Assembly: GCA_016284305.1 (NCBI GenBank)
Contig: JAEEON010000008.1
Coordinates: 1-52,884 of the forward strand
Direction of reading: 5' to 3'
Length of the DNA stretch: 52,884 nucleotides
Origin: Bacteroidales bacterium
GTDB lineage: Bacteria; Bacteroidota; Bacteroidia; Bacteroidales; F082
The notes below the pieces were generated by a model. The model ran no database searches. It worked only from the letters and a program-made list of their open reading frames with translations, and had not been told where the DNA came from. The translations under genes were made by a program, and so were the position numbers. Of this stretch, positions 9,624 through 17,721 are shown in pieces (the first letter of the stretch is position 1; the number at the start of each line of letters is the position of its first letter).

Positions 9624-10927
9624 GGTCTAAGGATATTTTGGGTTCGGTCGGGGCCGTACGAGACAAATTTGATGGGTACTCCCACATACTCTTCGATGAA
9701 TTTGATATATGCTTCAAGCGCTTCTGAAATTCTGCCTTCTGTCTTCTGTTTGCCATCTTCTATCTTTTCTTTCCATCCTGGGAACTCGCGATAAACGGGC
9801 TCCATGGTCTCCGTGCAGGCGGCAAAGGGTAGGTTGGGAGTCTCTTGTCCTTGGTAACGGTAGGAGGTGGCCACCTTGATGATCTCAAAGTCGTCCATCA
9901 CGTCGGATTTCATCATCATCAAGTCGGTGACGCCGCTGAGCATGACGGCATATTTCAGGGCAGGCAGGTCGAGCCAGCCACAGCGACGAGGGCGTCCCGT
10001 GGTAGCACCGAACTCGTGTCCATTCTGGCGGAGCTGTTCACCCGTTTCGTCGAAGAGCTCGGTGGGGAAGGGGCCGGTGCCCACTCGGGTGCAATAGGCC
10101 TTGAAGATGCCATACACCTTGCCGATTCTGCTTGGCGCGACACCCAAGCCGGAACAGACGCCGGCAGCGATGACGTTTGACGAGGTGACGAAAGGATAAC
10201 TGCCAAAATCGATATCGAGCATCGAGCCCTGAGCACCCTCGGCCAGCACTTTCTTGCCCTTGTCCAAAGCATCGTTGATATAATATTCGCAGTCGATGAA
10301 CTGGAATTGTTTCAGGAATTCGATGCCCTCGAACCACAGTTTCTCGTAATCGGCAAAGTCCACGCCGTCGAGTTGGAATCCTTGCATGTCGAAGTCCATA
10401 CCAGCAATCTGTCGCAGGTGGATTTGTTTCAGCTGCTCGTATTTCTCACGAAAGTTGTCTGAGCGGATATCACCGATGCGAACACCTCTTCTTGCTGTCT
10501 TGTCGGTGTAAGTTGGGCCAATGCCTTTCAGTGTGGTGCCGACTTTCATCTTGCCCAGAGCCTTCTCGTTGGCAGCATCCATGGCTCGATGGGTGGGCAG
10601 GATGAGGTGGGCGCGGTTAGCAATCAACAGGGTGTCATGCAGGTCGAATCCGGCCTTTTGCAATCCCTCAATCTCACCTTTCAAGATGTGAGGCTCGATG
10701 ATGACACCGTTGCCGATGATATTGACACAACCTGGGGTCAACACCCCTGAAGGGATGTTGTGCAAAACGAACTTCTTTCCCCCAAACTCAATGGTGTGCC
10801 CCGCATTGGGTCCCCCTTGGAAACGGGTAACGATATCATAATTCGGGGTGAGTGCATCGACAACCTTGCCTTTGCCCTCGTCACCCCATTGCAATCCTAA
10901 TAAGATATCAATCTTGTTGTTATTCAT
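9620..10927 (-). CDS. purA: Adenylosuccinate synthetase
   Basis: 435 residues from the MNNNKIDILLG start. An in-frame ATG six codons upstream exists, but the family normally begins just before the QWGDEGKGK loop, which favours 10927. The enzyme makes adenylosuccinate from IMP, aspartate and GTP, the first committed AMP step. Diagnostic motifs are QWGDEGKGK (GTP loop), NAGHT, KGIGPTY, VLAEGAQG and TGRPRRCGWLD. Near the C-terminus, between FPGWK and ISEALEAY, about 13 extra residues (EKIEDGKQKTEGR) are coded by an A/G-rich stretch (9730-9774) that looks like a dispersed repeat. The stop overlaps the ATP-grasp start by 4 bp; fur lies 28 bp upstream. Confidence 0.95.
   Translation of the reverse strand: MNNNKIDILLGLQWGDEGKGKVVDALTPNYDIVTRFQGGPNAGHTIEFGGKKFVLHNIPSGVLTPGCVNIIGNGVIIEPHILKGEIEGLQKAGFDLHDTLLIANRAHLILPTHRAMDAANEKALGKMKVGTTLKGIGPTYTDKTARRGVRIGDIRSDNFREKYEQLKQIHLRQIAGMDFDMQGFQLDGVDFADYEKLWFEGIEFLKQFQFIDCEYYINDALDKGKKVLAEGAQGSMLDIDFGSYPFVTSSNVIAAGVCSGLGVAPSRIGKVYGIFKAYCTRVGTGPFPTELFDETGEQLRQNGHEFGATTGRPRRCGWLDLPALKYAVMLSGVTDLMMMKSDVMDDFEIIKVATSYRYQGQETPNLPFAACTETMEPVYREFPGWKEKIEDGKQKTEGRISEALEAYIKFIEEYVGVPIKFVSYGPDRTQNILRP
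9730..9774 (-). repeat. A/G-rich repeat inside purA coding sequence
   Basis: On the minus strand this stretch is a run of AGAAG-type units, including AGAAGACAGAAGGCAGA. Nearly the same units occur at 18031-18047 inside another ORF. It is in frame and codes for the extra residues between the conserved FPGWK and the C-terminal helix of PurA. Confidence 0.5.
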
Positions 10928-10965
10928 TGTGATTTCAATTTTCAATTATCAACTTTCATTTTTTC
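10928..10965. repeat. AATTGAAAATTGAAA-type spacer repeat
   Basis: The short fur-purA spacer (28 bp) and the end of fur contain minus-strand units of TTGAAAATTGAAATC preceded by TTGATAA. This is the same composition as spacers at 16267-16323, 39466-39497 and 42047-42110. It separates purA from fur without a visible promoter or terminator. Confidence 0.4.
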
Positions 10966-11399
10966 TTGTGTCCATAAAACACCAACGAATGCTGCGTGAT
11001 TTCCACCCCAAGCGCATCCTCGATGGTCTTCTGGATCTCCATCAGTCGCGGGTCGCAGTATTCCAAGACCTGCCCGGTCTCCAAGTCCACGAAATGGTCA
11101 TGTTGCCTGAACTTGTACGAACGCTCGTATTGGGCGCAGTTGTGCCCGAACTGATGCTTGATCACCAAGTTGCAATCCAACAGCAGGTCGATGGTGTTGT
11201 ATAACGTGGCGCGACTCACACGGTATTTGTTGTCTTTCATCTTGTTGTAAAGCTCCTCGATGTCGAAATGCCCGTTGGTGGAATAGATCTCCTGCAAGAT
11301 GGCAAACCGTTCAGGAGTCTTGCGCAGATTATGCTGCTGAAGATAGTCAGTGAAAATCTTCCTCACTGTCATCAGCATGCTTTCGTTGGTTTCTTTCAT
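10956..11399 (-). CDS. Fur-family transcriptional regulator
   Basis: 147 residues. An N-terminal winged helix (TPERFAILQEIYSTNGHFDIEELY...RVSRATLYNTIDLLLDCNLV) matches the Fur/PerR/Zur DNA-binding domain. The dimerisation domain keeps the HDHF metal motif and EYCDP, but the paired CxxC zinc sites of some members are absent, as is common in Bacteroidota homologs. It should be a metal- or peroxide-responsive repressor; which metal is not decidable here. It leads the unit with purA, the ATP-grasp gene and the transglutaminase-like lipoprotein, and has a -7 element 23 bp upstream of its ATG. Confidence 0.88.
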   Translation of the reverse strand: MKETNESMLMTVRKIFTDYLQQHNLRKTPERFAILQEIYSTNGHFDIEELYNKMKDNKYRVSRATLYNTIDLLLDCNLVIKHQFGHNCAQYERSYKFRQHDHFVDLETGQVLEYCDPRLMEIQKTIEDALGVEITQHSLVFYGHKKK

Positions 11400-11421
11400 A
11401 GTCTCATCCTGGAATATGGTG

Positions 11422-11429
11422 CAAAGATA
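11422..11429 (-). promoter_or_regulatory. -7 element for the fur-purA unit
   Basis: Minus strand TATCTTTG matches TAnnTTTG exactly and lies 23 bp before the fur ATG, within the 50-bp gap to relA. No clear -33 element. Confidence 0.5.
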
Positions 11430-11449
11430 ATGCTTTATTCGGAATAATT

Positions 11450-13642
11450 CTAAATAAGACGCACAACTTTTTTCACTTCCTTGAATTTGTTGAGCCGTTC
11501 GATCAGGGTGTTGAGTTCAGCGATATTGTGTACATAGACGGATAAGGTGGCTTCGACGAGGTCTTGTTTCGATTCCATCTGGAGCGAGTGTAGGTTAAGC
11601 TTCAGCTCGTTGGAGAACAGGTCGGTCATCTTGTTGAGGAGTCCCATGTTGTCGAGGGCGGTAATCTGAATTCCGGCGAGGAAGGCGATTTCGCTCTTGG
11701 GCTGCCATTTGGCTTTGACGATATTGTTGCCGTAGCGCGACATCATCTCGATGGCTTTGGGGCAGTTGGAGCGGTGGATTTGCAGGGGCTCTCCTGGGAA
11801 GTTGAAGGCCACCACTTCATCACCCGGGATGGGCTTGCAGCAGGTGGCCACGTTGAAGTCGAACTCGCCCGACGACTCGATCGTCTCGTCTTTCTTGGTT
11901 TTGCTTTCGTTGCCTAGAAGTCCGAAGGTGAGGTAACGCAGAAAGCTACTGCTGCTGCTACTGCTTTGAGGCTTTAGGATCCGTTGTATGGTTTGGTCGT
12001 TGATTTTGCCTTCGGCGAGATGGTAGTAGAAATCGACAGCGCTCGAGAGGTGTTCTTCTTCCATCACCTTGGCGCGGTTGGCCTTGGATGGCTCGAGGTT
12101 GAGTTTCTTCATGATGGCGTTGAAGCGCTCCTCGCCCTTTTCGCGGAAGGTGCGGCGATATTCCTTGATACCGGCTTTGAGTTTCGACTTGGCGAAGGCT
12201 GTGTTGAGGAACTCGAACCATTTTTCTTGTGGATGTTGCGCCTCGGAGGTGATGATCTCCACCTGGTCTCCAGTCTTGAGTTTTCGGTCGAGTTGGGCCA
12301 GTCTGCTGTTAACGTTGGCAGCGACGCTGTGGTTGCCGATCTCGGAGTGGATGTTGTAGGCGAAGTCGAGCACGGTGGAGTTCTTCGGCAGGGTGATGAC
12401 CCTTCCTTGGGGGGTAAACACCTTGATCTCATCGGAAAACAGGTCATTGGTGAAAGTGTCAACGAAATCGAGTGTGGAGTCGCTCTCTGAAGTGATGAGT
12501 TCGTTGACGCGTTTCAACCACTCGTCGAAGCCGCTCTCAACTTGGTTGTCGGTGCGGTATTGCCAATAGGCGGTGAAGCCTTTCTCGTCGATCTCGTTCA
12601 TGCGTTGGCTTCGGATCTGAACCTCGACCCATTTGCCGTCTTTGCCCATGAACACGACATGAATCGACTCATAGCCATTGATCTTCGGCGTGGAGATCCA
12701 GTCCTTGAGTTTCGACACGTTGGGCATATACACATCGGTGATGACGGCATAGACTTTCCAACATTCAATCTTCTCCATCTCCGGAGGACAGTCCACGAGG
12801 AAACGAAGGTGAAAGGCTCCGTAAAGCTCATCGAAGGTGAGTTGTTTCTTCTTCATCCGTTTCCAGATGGAGTGCGTGGAGCGTTCCACAATCTGGGCTT
12901 GCACTTTCATGCCTCGTTGCCGGAACGTCTCGTACAGGGGTTCCAGGAAGGTTTTGAGTTGGGCTGTCTTCTCCGCTCTGACCTCGTTCATCTGTTTCAT
13001 GATGCTGTTATAGACCACGGGGTCGGTGTATTTCAACGAGAGGTCTTCCAGCTCGTTTTTGATGGCATGAAGTCCTAGGCGATAGGCGAGGGGAGCATAG
13101 ATATAGGCGGTCTCAGAGGCGATCTTTAGTTGCTTATGAGGCGGCATCGAGTTCAGGGTGCGCATGTTGTGAAGCCGGTCGGCCAACTTGATGAGCACCA
13201 CTCGGATGTCGTAGGAGAGCGAGCTGATGATCTTCTTGAAGTTCTCGGCCTGTATGCTCTCTGCATTTTCCACCTTGTCGAGTTTCGTCAATCCGTCTAT
13301 GATGTCGGACACTTTCTCGCCAAAGAGTGAACGGATGTCCTCCAAGGTGTAGTCGGTGTCTTCCACCACGTCGTGAAGCAAGGCGCAGGTGATGGAGGTC
13401 CGGCCAAGACCGATGTCCTGAGCCGCGATGGTGGCCACAGCGATGGGATGGTAGATGTAGGGTTCGCCCGTGCGGCGTCGTTGCGTGCGATGGGCGTTGG
13501 CGGCGAAATAAAAGGCCTTCTCCACCATGGCCAAGTCCTGCTCCTCTTTGCGCGTTTGCCAGGCATTTAGCAAACGCTCATATCGTCGCAAGATTTCTTC
13601 TTTTTCTTCTGCTGAGTAATTGTCGGGTAAAGATTGTTCCAT
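11450..13642 (-). CDS. Bifunctional (p)ppGpp synthetase/hydrolase RelA/SpoT
   Basis: 730 residues from the MEQSLPDNY start at 13642. The reading frame extends 19 codons further, but that would run through the -7 element at 13678-13685. The N-terminal HD hydrolase domain has HDVVEDTD (H90, D91). The synthetase domain carries STPKINGYESIHV and VEVQIRS. A TGS domain (EIKVFTPQGRVITLP), the CCKPIPGDE zinc-finger-like motif and a C-terminal ACT domain follow. Both catalytic halves look intact, so it should both make and degrade the stringent-response alarmone. A run of seven serines sits between the TGS and CCKP regions. It is divergent from the T9SS cargo gene, with 90 bp between the two starts. 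Confidence 0.93.
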   Translation of the reverse strand: MEQSLPDNYSAEEKEEILRRYERLLNAWQTRKEEQDLAMVEKAFYFAANAHRTQRRRTGEPYIYHPIAVATIAAQDIGLGRTSITCALLHDVVEDTDYTLEDIRSLFGEKVSDIIDGLTKLDKVENAESIQAENFKKIISSLSYDIRVVLIKLADRLHNMRTLNSMPPHKQLKIASETAYIYAPLAYRLGLHAIKNELEDLSLKYTDPVVYNSIMKQMNEVRAEKTAQLKTFLEPLYETFRQRGMKVQAQIVERSTHSIWKRMKKKQLTFDELYGAFHLRFLVDCPPEMEKIECWKVYAVITDVYMPNVSKLKDWISTPKINGYESIHVVFMGKDGKWVEVQIRSQRMNEIDEKGFTAYWQYRTDNQVESGFDEWLKRVNELITSESDSTLDFVDTFTNDLFSDEIKVFTPQGRVITLPKNSTVLDFAYNIHSEIGNHSVAANVNSRLAQLDRKLKTGDQVEIITSEAQHPQEKWFEFLNTAFAKSKLKAGIKEYRRTFREKGEERFNAIMKKLNLEPSKANRAKVMEEEHLSSAVDFYYHLAEGKINDQTIQRILKPQSSSSSSSFLRYLTFGLLGNESKTKKDETIESSGEFDFNVATCCKPIPGDEVVAFNFPGEPLQIHRSNCPKAIEMMSRYGNNIVKAKWQPKSEIAFLAGIQITALDNMGLLNKMTDLFSNELKLNLHSLQMESKQDLVEATLSVYVHNIAELNTLIERLNKFKEVKKVVRLI

Positions 13643-13677
13643 GTATATTATTGTTTTTGTTTCGTAAAAATAAACTG

Positions 13678-13685
13678 CAAACTTA
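13678..13685 (-). promoter_or_regulatory. -7 element for relA/spoT
   Basis: Minus strand TAAGTTTG, an exact TAnnTTTG match 35 bp upstream of the chosen relA/spoT ATG. It lies back to back with the plus-strand element at 13707-13714, so the two promoters share the same 90-bp spacer. Confidence 0.5.
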
Positions 13686-13706
13686 ATGAAATTTCTCATT
13701 ATTCTT

Positions 13707-13714
13707 TACCTTTG
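13707..13714 (+). promoter_or_regulatory. -7 element for the T9SS cargo gene
   Basis: TACCTTTG, an exact TAnnTTTG match 18 bp before the ATG at 13733. It faces away from the relA/spoT element. Confidence 0.5.
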
Positions 13715-13732
13715 CATTTCAAAAAAATCTTT

Positions 13733-16273
13733 ATGCGTAAACTTTTTCTCTTCTTGCTCTTTTTTGTGTCGTCGTTGCCGCTTTGGGCGACGCACCAGCG
13801 TGCTGCTGAGATCACCTACGAGTGGAAAGGGGGCAATACGTATGAGTTTACGCTGACTTGTTACACCTACACCCCCAGTCCAGCAGGCTTTCAACGCGAT
13901 TCGCTGCTCATGTTTTGGGGTGACGGCTTCGCTGACAATGTGCCTCGTGTGGTGCTTCAGGACTTGGGTGACGACTATACGCTCAACATATATCGGATGA
14001 CGCATAGCTATGCTTCTTCGGGAACTTATGTCATCAGTATGGAGGACCCCGATCGTAACTACGGTGTGGTCAATGTGCCCAACTCGGTCAACGTCCCCAT
14101 GTATATTGAAACAGAGCTGGTGATCAGCCCTTTCCTTGGCTATAACAACTCCGTTCAGTTGCTTAACGCTCCTGTCGATAAGGGCTGTGTGGGTAAGCCC
14201 TATTACCATAATCCAGCGGCTTACGACCCTGATGGCGACAGCTTGAGTTATAGACTCATCCCATGTAGAGGTACGAATGGTGAGGAAATCCCTGGCTATA
14301 CTTTTCCCCAGGCTTCGAGTTCCATCGACATCGACCCTGTCACAGGCGAGTTGCAGTGGGAGAACCCCGTGCTTCAAGGGGAATACAATATCGCCATCCT
14401 TATCGAGGAATGGCGCAATGGCATTAAAATCGGCTCGGTCACACGCGACATGCAGGTGCTCATCAATGCCTGCAATAACAACAATCCTGAAATCAGCTGT
14501 CTCACCGATGTCTGCGTCATCGCTGGCGACACACTCGACATGGTCATCCACGGCTCCGATCCCGATGGCGACCAGGTGACCTTGACAGCTTCAGGTGGCC
14601 CTTTCGAAGTCGCAGAAAGCCCAGCCGTGCTCACCCCGCCCAGTGCTTCAGGACTCCAGCCAGCCTTATCCCTGACTTGGAACACCTTGTGCAATCATAT
14701 TCGTAGGACTCCCTACCAGGTGGTAGTCCATGCCAAAGACGATGCTTTCCCCATTGCGCTTACTAACGTGCGCAACATCAACATCTCGGTCATTGGACCT
14801 CCAGTAGAAGGGCTTGTCGCTGACTTTGAAGGCGCTGGGGTGGCCTTGTCTTGGTCCCCGTATTCGTGCCCTAACGCCGAGAAACTGCGGTTATATCGAA
14901 AAATGGGTTCAACACCTTATACGCCTGAATCTTGTGAGACGGGAGTTCGCCCAGGCTATCAGCTTGTCGGTGAGCTTGATCCGCAATCCACGACTTTCAT
15001 CGACAACAACAATAACATGGGCTTTGCCCAAGGAGTGGAATACTGTTACCGTTTGGTGGCGGTTTTTCATGACGACAACGAGAGCGTACCCAGTGAGGAA
15101 ATTTGTGTGCGGCAGCAGAACGACCTGCCTTTGATGACTCAGGTTAGCAACGACAGCTTGGATCTGGGCCCAGGCCATGTAAGGGTGCGCTGGGCCCAGC
15201 CTCGTGAAATCATGCCACAGTATCAAGCTCCATTTGCCTATAAGCTTTTACGATATCTTGATGGAAATGAGACTGTTCTCTACAATGGTACCGATAGCCT
15301 CTTCTTCGATGAACAGGTCAATATGACTGAGGTTCAGCAACTTCGCTATCGGGTGGAGATGCGCGATGCAAGTCAACAACTCATCGGGGTGAGTACAGCA
15401 GCGGAACCGGTGATGCTCATTGGCATCGGTGGAGATGGTAAAGCGACCTTGCAGTGGACGGAAAACGTGCCCTGGACCGTCGATAGCACAGAGATCTATA
15501 AGGAAAACGATCGCGGTTTTGTTAAGATAGGCTCCTCTGTCACGATGAGCTATACGGATGCCCAGTTGGAGAACGGGTTGGAATACCGCTATTATGTCCG
15601 TACCTATGGCCATTACGCCTTGACAGGACTGCCTCGGCCTATTGTCAATTGGTCGGCTATTGTGGCCGTGACTCCCAACGATGACGAACCTCCCGCGCCG
15701 TTACAACTCATGGTGGAGCCCGATTGCGATGAGGAAGAGAATGTGCTGAGTTGGAACAGGCCTTTGGAAGAGGATGTCGCAGGCTACCGCGTCTATTATT
15801 GCGCCGTGACTGCGGATGGATTCGCTTTGTTGGAGACCTTGAACAACACGTTCGACACCCTTTATCGTCATCAAGACTTGCTAAGTACGGTGGGCTGTTA
15901 TTATATGACGGCCTTTGACGAGAAAGGCAACGTCTCGTTGCCTTCGGATACGGTTTGTGTCAACATGGATGACTGCCCGATTTACGAGCTTCCCAACGTG
16001 TTTACACCCAATGGCGATGGCATCAACGATATCTTTGTGCCCATCCACGTTTCAAAGGTGGCTGTCGATCATGTCGAGATGCACATCTTCAACCGTTGGG
16101 GGCTTCCCGTGTTCGAAACGGAGGATCCATACATCAACTGGGATGGGCGTGCCTCCGGCACTCATCAAGAATGCGCCGATGGCACCTATTTCTACGTCTG
16201 CGACGTATATACAAAATCCCCCGAAGGCTTGGTTTCCCAACGACTCCAGGGGACGATCCTTGTTTTAAGGTGA
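13733..16273 (+). CDS. T9SS cargo protein with gliding-motility type C-terminal domain
   Basis: 846 residues from the MRKLFLFLLFF start; the upstream in-frame extension overlaps the promoter and lacks signal-peptide character. A signal peptide (about 1-20) is followed by RAAEITYEW and beta-rich repeats, including DPDGDSLSY and DPDGDQVTL cadherin/Ig-like stretches and fibronectin-III-like segments. The C-terminus is a clear gliding-motility-associated (type B) sorting domain: LPNVFTPNGDGINDIF, IFNRWG, WDG, DGTYFYV, then G-T-I-L-V-L-R at the end. Such domains route proteins through the type IX secretion system to the cell surface or medium. The exact role, probably adhesin-like, is unknown. The last codons overlap the left arm of an inverted repeat. 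Confidence 0.88.
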   Translation: MRKLFLFLLFFVSSLPLWATHQRAAEITYEWKGGNTYEFTLTCYTYTPSPAGFQRDSLLMFWGDGFADNVPRVVLQDLGDDYTLNIYRMTHSYASSGTYVISMEDPDRNYGVVNVPNSVNVPMYIETELVISPFLGYNNSVQLLNAPVDKGCVGKPYYHNPAAYDPDGDSLSYRLIPCRGTNGEEIPGYTFPQASSSIDIDPVTGELQWENPVLQGEYNIAILIEEWRNGIKIGSVTRDMQVLINACNNNNPEISCLTDVCVIAGDTLDMVIHGSDPDGDQVTLTASGGPFEVAESPAVLTPPSASGLQPALSLTWNTLCNHIRRTPYQVVVHAKDDAFPIALTNVRNINISVIGPPVEGLVADFEGAGVALSWSPYSCPNAEKLRLYRKMGSTPYTPESCETGVRPGYQLVGELDPQSTTFIDNNNNMGFAQGVEYCYRLVAVFHDDNESVPSEEICVRQQNDLPLMTQVSNDSLDLGPGHVRVRWAQPREIMPQYQAPFAYKLLRYLDGNETVLYNGTDSLFFDEQVNMTEVQQLRYRVEMRDASQQLIGVSTAAEPVMLIGIGGDGKATLQWTENVPWTVDSTEIYKENDRGFVKIGSSVTMSYTDAQLENGLEYRYYVRTYGHYALTGLPRPIVNWSAIVAVTPNDDEPPAPLQLMVEPDCDEEENVLSWNRPLEEDVAGYRVYYCAVTADGFALLETLNNTFDTLYRHQDLLSTVGCYYMTAFDEKGNVSLPSDTVCVNMDDCPIYELPNVFTPNGDGINDIFVPIHVSKVAVDHVEMHIFNRWGLPVFETEDPYINWDGRASGTHQECADGTYFYVCDVYTKSPEGLVSQRLQGTILVLR

Positions 16274-16323
16274 AAATTGAAAGGTGAAAGGTGACTTCGT
16301 ACACACCTTTCAATTTTCACCTT
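16267..16323. terminator. 20-bp perfect inverted repeat between convergent genes
   Basis: Positions 16267-16286 and 16304-16323 are perfect reverse complements with a 17-nt loop, both built of GTGAAA/TTGAAA units. It spans the stop codon of the T9SS gene and ends 5 bp from the gapA stop. It lacks a good T-tract, so it may act as a bidirectional transcription barrier or RNA stabiliser rather than a classical terminator. Confidence 0.55.
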
Positions 16324-16328
16324 TCACC

Positions 16329-17336
16329 TTATTTCATCATCAACTCAATAAGGTCAACCATGCGGTTGGAGTAGCCCCATTCGTTATCGTACCACGACAT
16401 GATTTTGACCATCTTGCCCATCACCATGGTGCTTTGGGCATCGAAGATGCTGCTGTGGGGGTTGTGGATGATGTCGCAGCTCACGATCGGGTCTTCGGTG
16501 TATTCGAGGACGCCTTTCATTGGGCCTTCAGCAGCTTCTTTCATGGCGGCGTTGATCTCTTCCTTGGTGGCCTCAGTCTTGAGGGTGCACACGAGGTCAA
16601 CGAGTGATCCAGTCGGGGTGGGGACGCGGACAGCGATGCCGTCGAGTTTGCCGTTGAGGTCAGGGATGACGATGCCCACAGCCTTGGCGGCGCCGGTAGT
16701 GGTTGGGATCTGTGACATGGCAGCCGAACGGGCACGGCGCAGGTCGCTATGCGGACCGTCGAGGATGACTTGGTCGTTGGTGTAGCTGTGAATAGTGGTG
16801 ATGTAACCTTGTTCGATGCCGAAACGGTCGTTGAGCACCTTGGCCACAGGAGCCAAGCAGTTGGTGGTGCAGGAGGCGTTGCTCACGCATTCCACCTCGT
16901 CGGTGAGCTCGTTGTTGTTCACACCTACCACGATGGTGGCGTCGATAGCATCTTTGGAAGGAGCGGAGAGGATGACCTTCTTGGCGCCATTCTTCAGGTG
17001 GTCGCCATAGCCGCCCTTGCTGCTCTCCTTGGAACGGAACACGCCGGTGGACTCAACCACCACATCGGGGGTCTTGCCCCACTTGATGTTCAGCGGTGAA
17101 CGCTCTGCCGTGACAGGAATGCGCTGACCGTTGACGATCAAGGCCGTCTCGTCATATTCCACGGTACCAGGGAACTTGCCCTGGGTGGAGTCGTATTTCA
17201 ACAGGTGGGCCAGCACCTTGGTGCTTGTCAGGTCGTTGACGCCCACGATTTCCAGATTCGGACGTTCGCAGATGATGCGGAACACGTTACGGCCAATGCG
17301 ACCGAAACCATTGATACCTACTTTGATTTTTTCCAT
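16329..17336 (-). CDS. gapA: Glyceraldehyde-3-phosphate dehydrogenase
   Basis: 335 residues from MEKIKVGINGFGRIGRNVF; a 15-codon upstream extension rich in His/Asn is not part of the family. The enzyme oxidises glyceraldehyde-3-phosphate to 1,3-bisphosphoglycerate with NAD in glycolysis. The Rossmann motif INGFGRIGR, the catalytic cysteine in SNASCTTNC (C156) and the base histidine in TIHSYTNDQ (H183) are all present, as are the C-terminal SWYDNEWGYS residues. VNDLTS after the second strand fits NAD preference. It is a single-gene unit with a -7 element 43 bp upstream, converging on the T9SS gene. Confidence 0.96.
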   Translation of the reverse strand: MEKIKVGINGFGRIGRNVFRIICERPNLEIVGVNDLTSTKVLAHLLKYDSTQGKFPGTVEYDETALIVNGQRIPVTAERSPLNIKWGKTPDVVVESTGVFRSKESSKGGYGDHLKNGAKKVILSAPSKDAIDATIVVGVNNNELTDEVECVSNASCTTNCLAPVAKVLNDRFGIEQGYITTIHSYTNDQVILDGPHSDLRRARSAAMSQIPTTTGAAKAVGIVIPDLNGKLDGIAVRVPTPTGSLVDLVCTLKTEATKEEINAAMKEAAEGPMKGVLEYTEDPIVSCDIIHNPHSSIFDAQSTMVMGKMVKIMSWYDNEWGYSNRMVDLIELMMK

Positions 17337-17378
17337 AGTGTTATGATTATGATGATTGTTCGTTATGAGTTGAAACTG

Positions 17379-17386
17379 CAAAAATA
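17379..17386 (-). promoter_or_regulatory. -7 element for gapA
   Basis: Minus strand TATTTTTG, an exact TAnnTTTG match with 42 bp between it and the gapA ATG. No clear -33 box. Confidence 0.45.
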
Positions 17387-17427
17387 CGATTTCTATTGGT
17401 AAAAATACTTCAGAATGAAAAAAATCT

Positions 17428-17435
17428 TATTTTTG
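17428..17435 (+). promoter_or_regulatory. -7 element driving a non-coding transcript
   Basis: TATTTTTG matches TAnnTTTG exactly. The nearest credible start codon of a sizeable ORF is almost 290 bp downstream, and the expected start of transcription coincides with the first of three hairpins, which suggests that it serves the structured RNA. Confidence 0.5.
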
Positions 17436-17440
17436 CACCC

Positions 17441-17620
17441 GAATTGGATTGCCAATTCATGACATATTGACCATTAGAAGCGTTATGCTTCCTTGTACTT
17501 GAGAACGTAGGAAATTTTCAAGCCAAAAAAAAGAGAGGTTGTATAACGGCTTCACGCTTTATAGCGTGCAGCTGTTATTGCATTTCTTTTTTAGGTATCC
17601 TACGACCTTCAAGTACGATG
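17441..17620 (+). ncRNA. Candidate structured RNA: two small hairpins plus a 126-nt rod-like hairpin
   Basis: No protein gene fits in 17337-17721. Hairpin 1 is GAATTGG/CCAATTC around ATTG (17441-17458). Hairpin 2 is GAAGC/GCTTC around GTTAT. Hairpin 3 spans 17493-17618: outer stem GTACTTGA (17495-17502) with TCAAGTAC (17609-17616), second stem CGTAGGA (17506-17512) with TCCTACG (17598-17604), an A-run/T-run stem, a GGCT/AGCT stem, and an apical CACGCT-TTAT-AGCGTG hairpin (17553-17568). The architecture (closing stem, large internal loops, apical hairpin) resembles 6S RNA, but I cannot confirm that family. It may be a free sRNA or a leader of the 17722 gene. A second CACGCT at 17635-17640 could pair alternatively with AGCGTG. 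Confidence 0.5.
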
Positions 17621-17643
17621 TAATATAAACAGCGCACGCTTCT

Positions 17644-17673
17644 TTTGTTTTGTGTTGACGGATGGTATTTTTT
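17644..17673 (+). promoter_or_regulatory. Possible promoter for the 17722 ORF
   Basis: TTTG (17644-17647), 18 bp, then TATTTTTT (17666-17673), which differs from TAnnTTTG only in the last base. It lies 48 bp upstream of the ATG at 17722 and downstream of the structured RNA. Confidence 0.35.
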
Positions 17674-17721
17674 TAGTGGGTTGAAAATCAGATATTAACA
17701 TCTTCAATAAACATCAAAACA

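Noticed and set aside
17493..17618. Signal recognition particle RNA
   Set aside because: The rod-like hairpin lacks the GGAA-type tetraloop and the conserved asymmetric loop of SRP RNA; its apical loop is TTAT.
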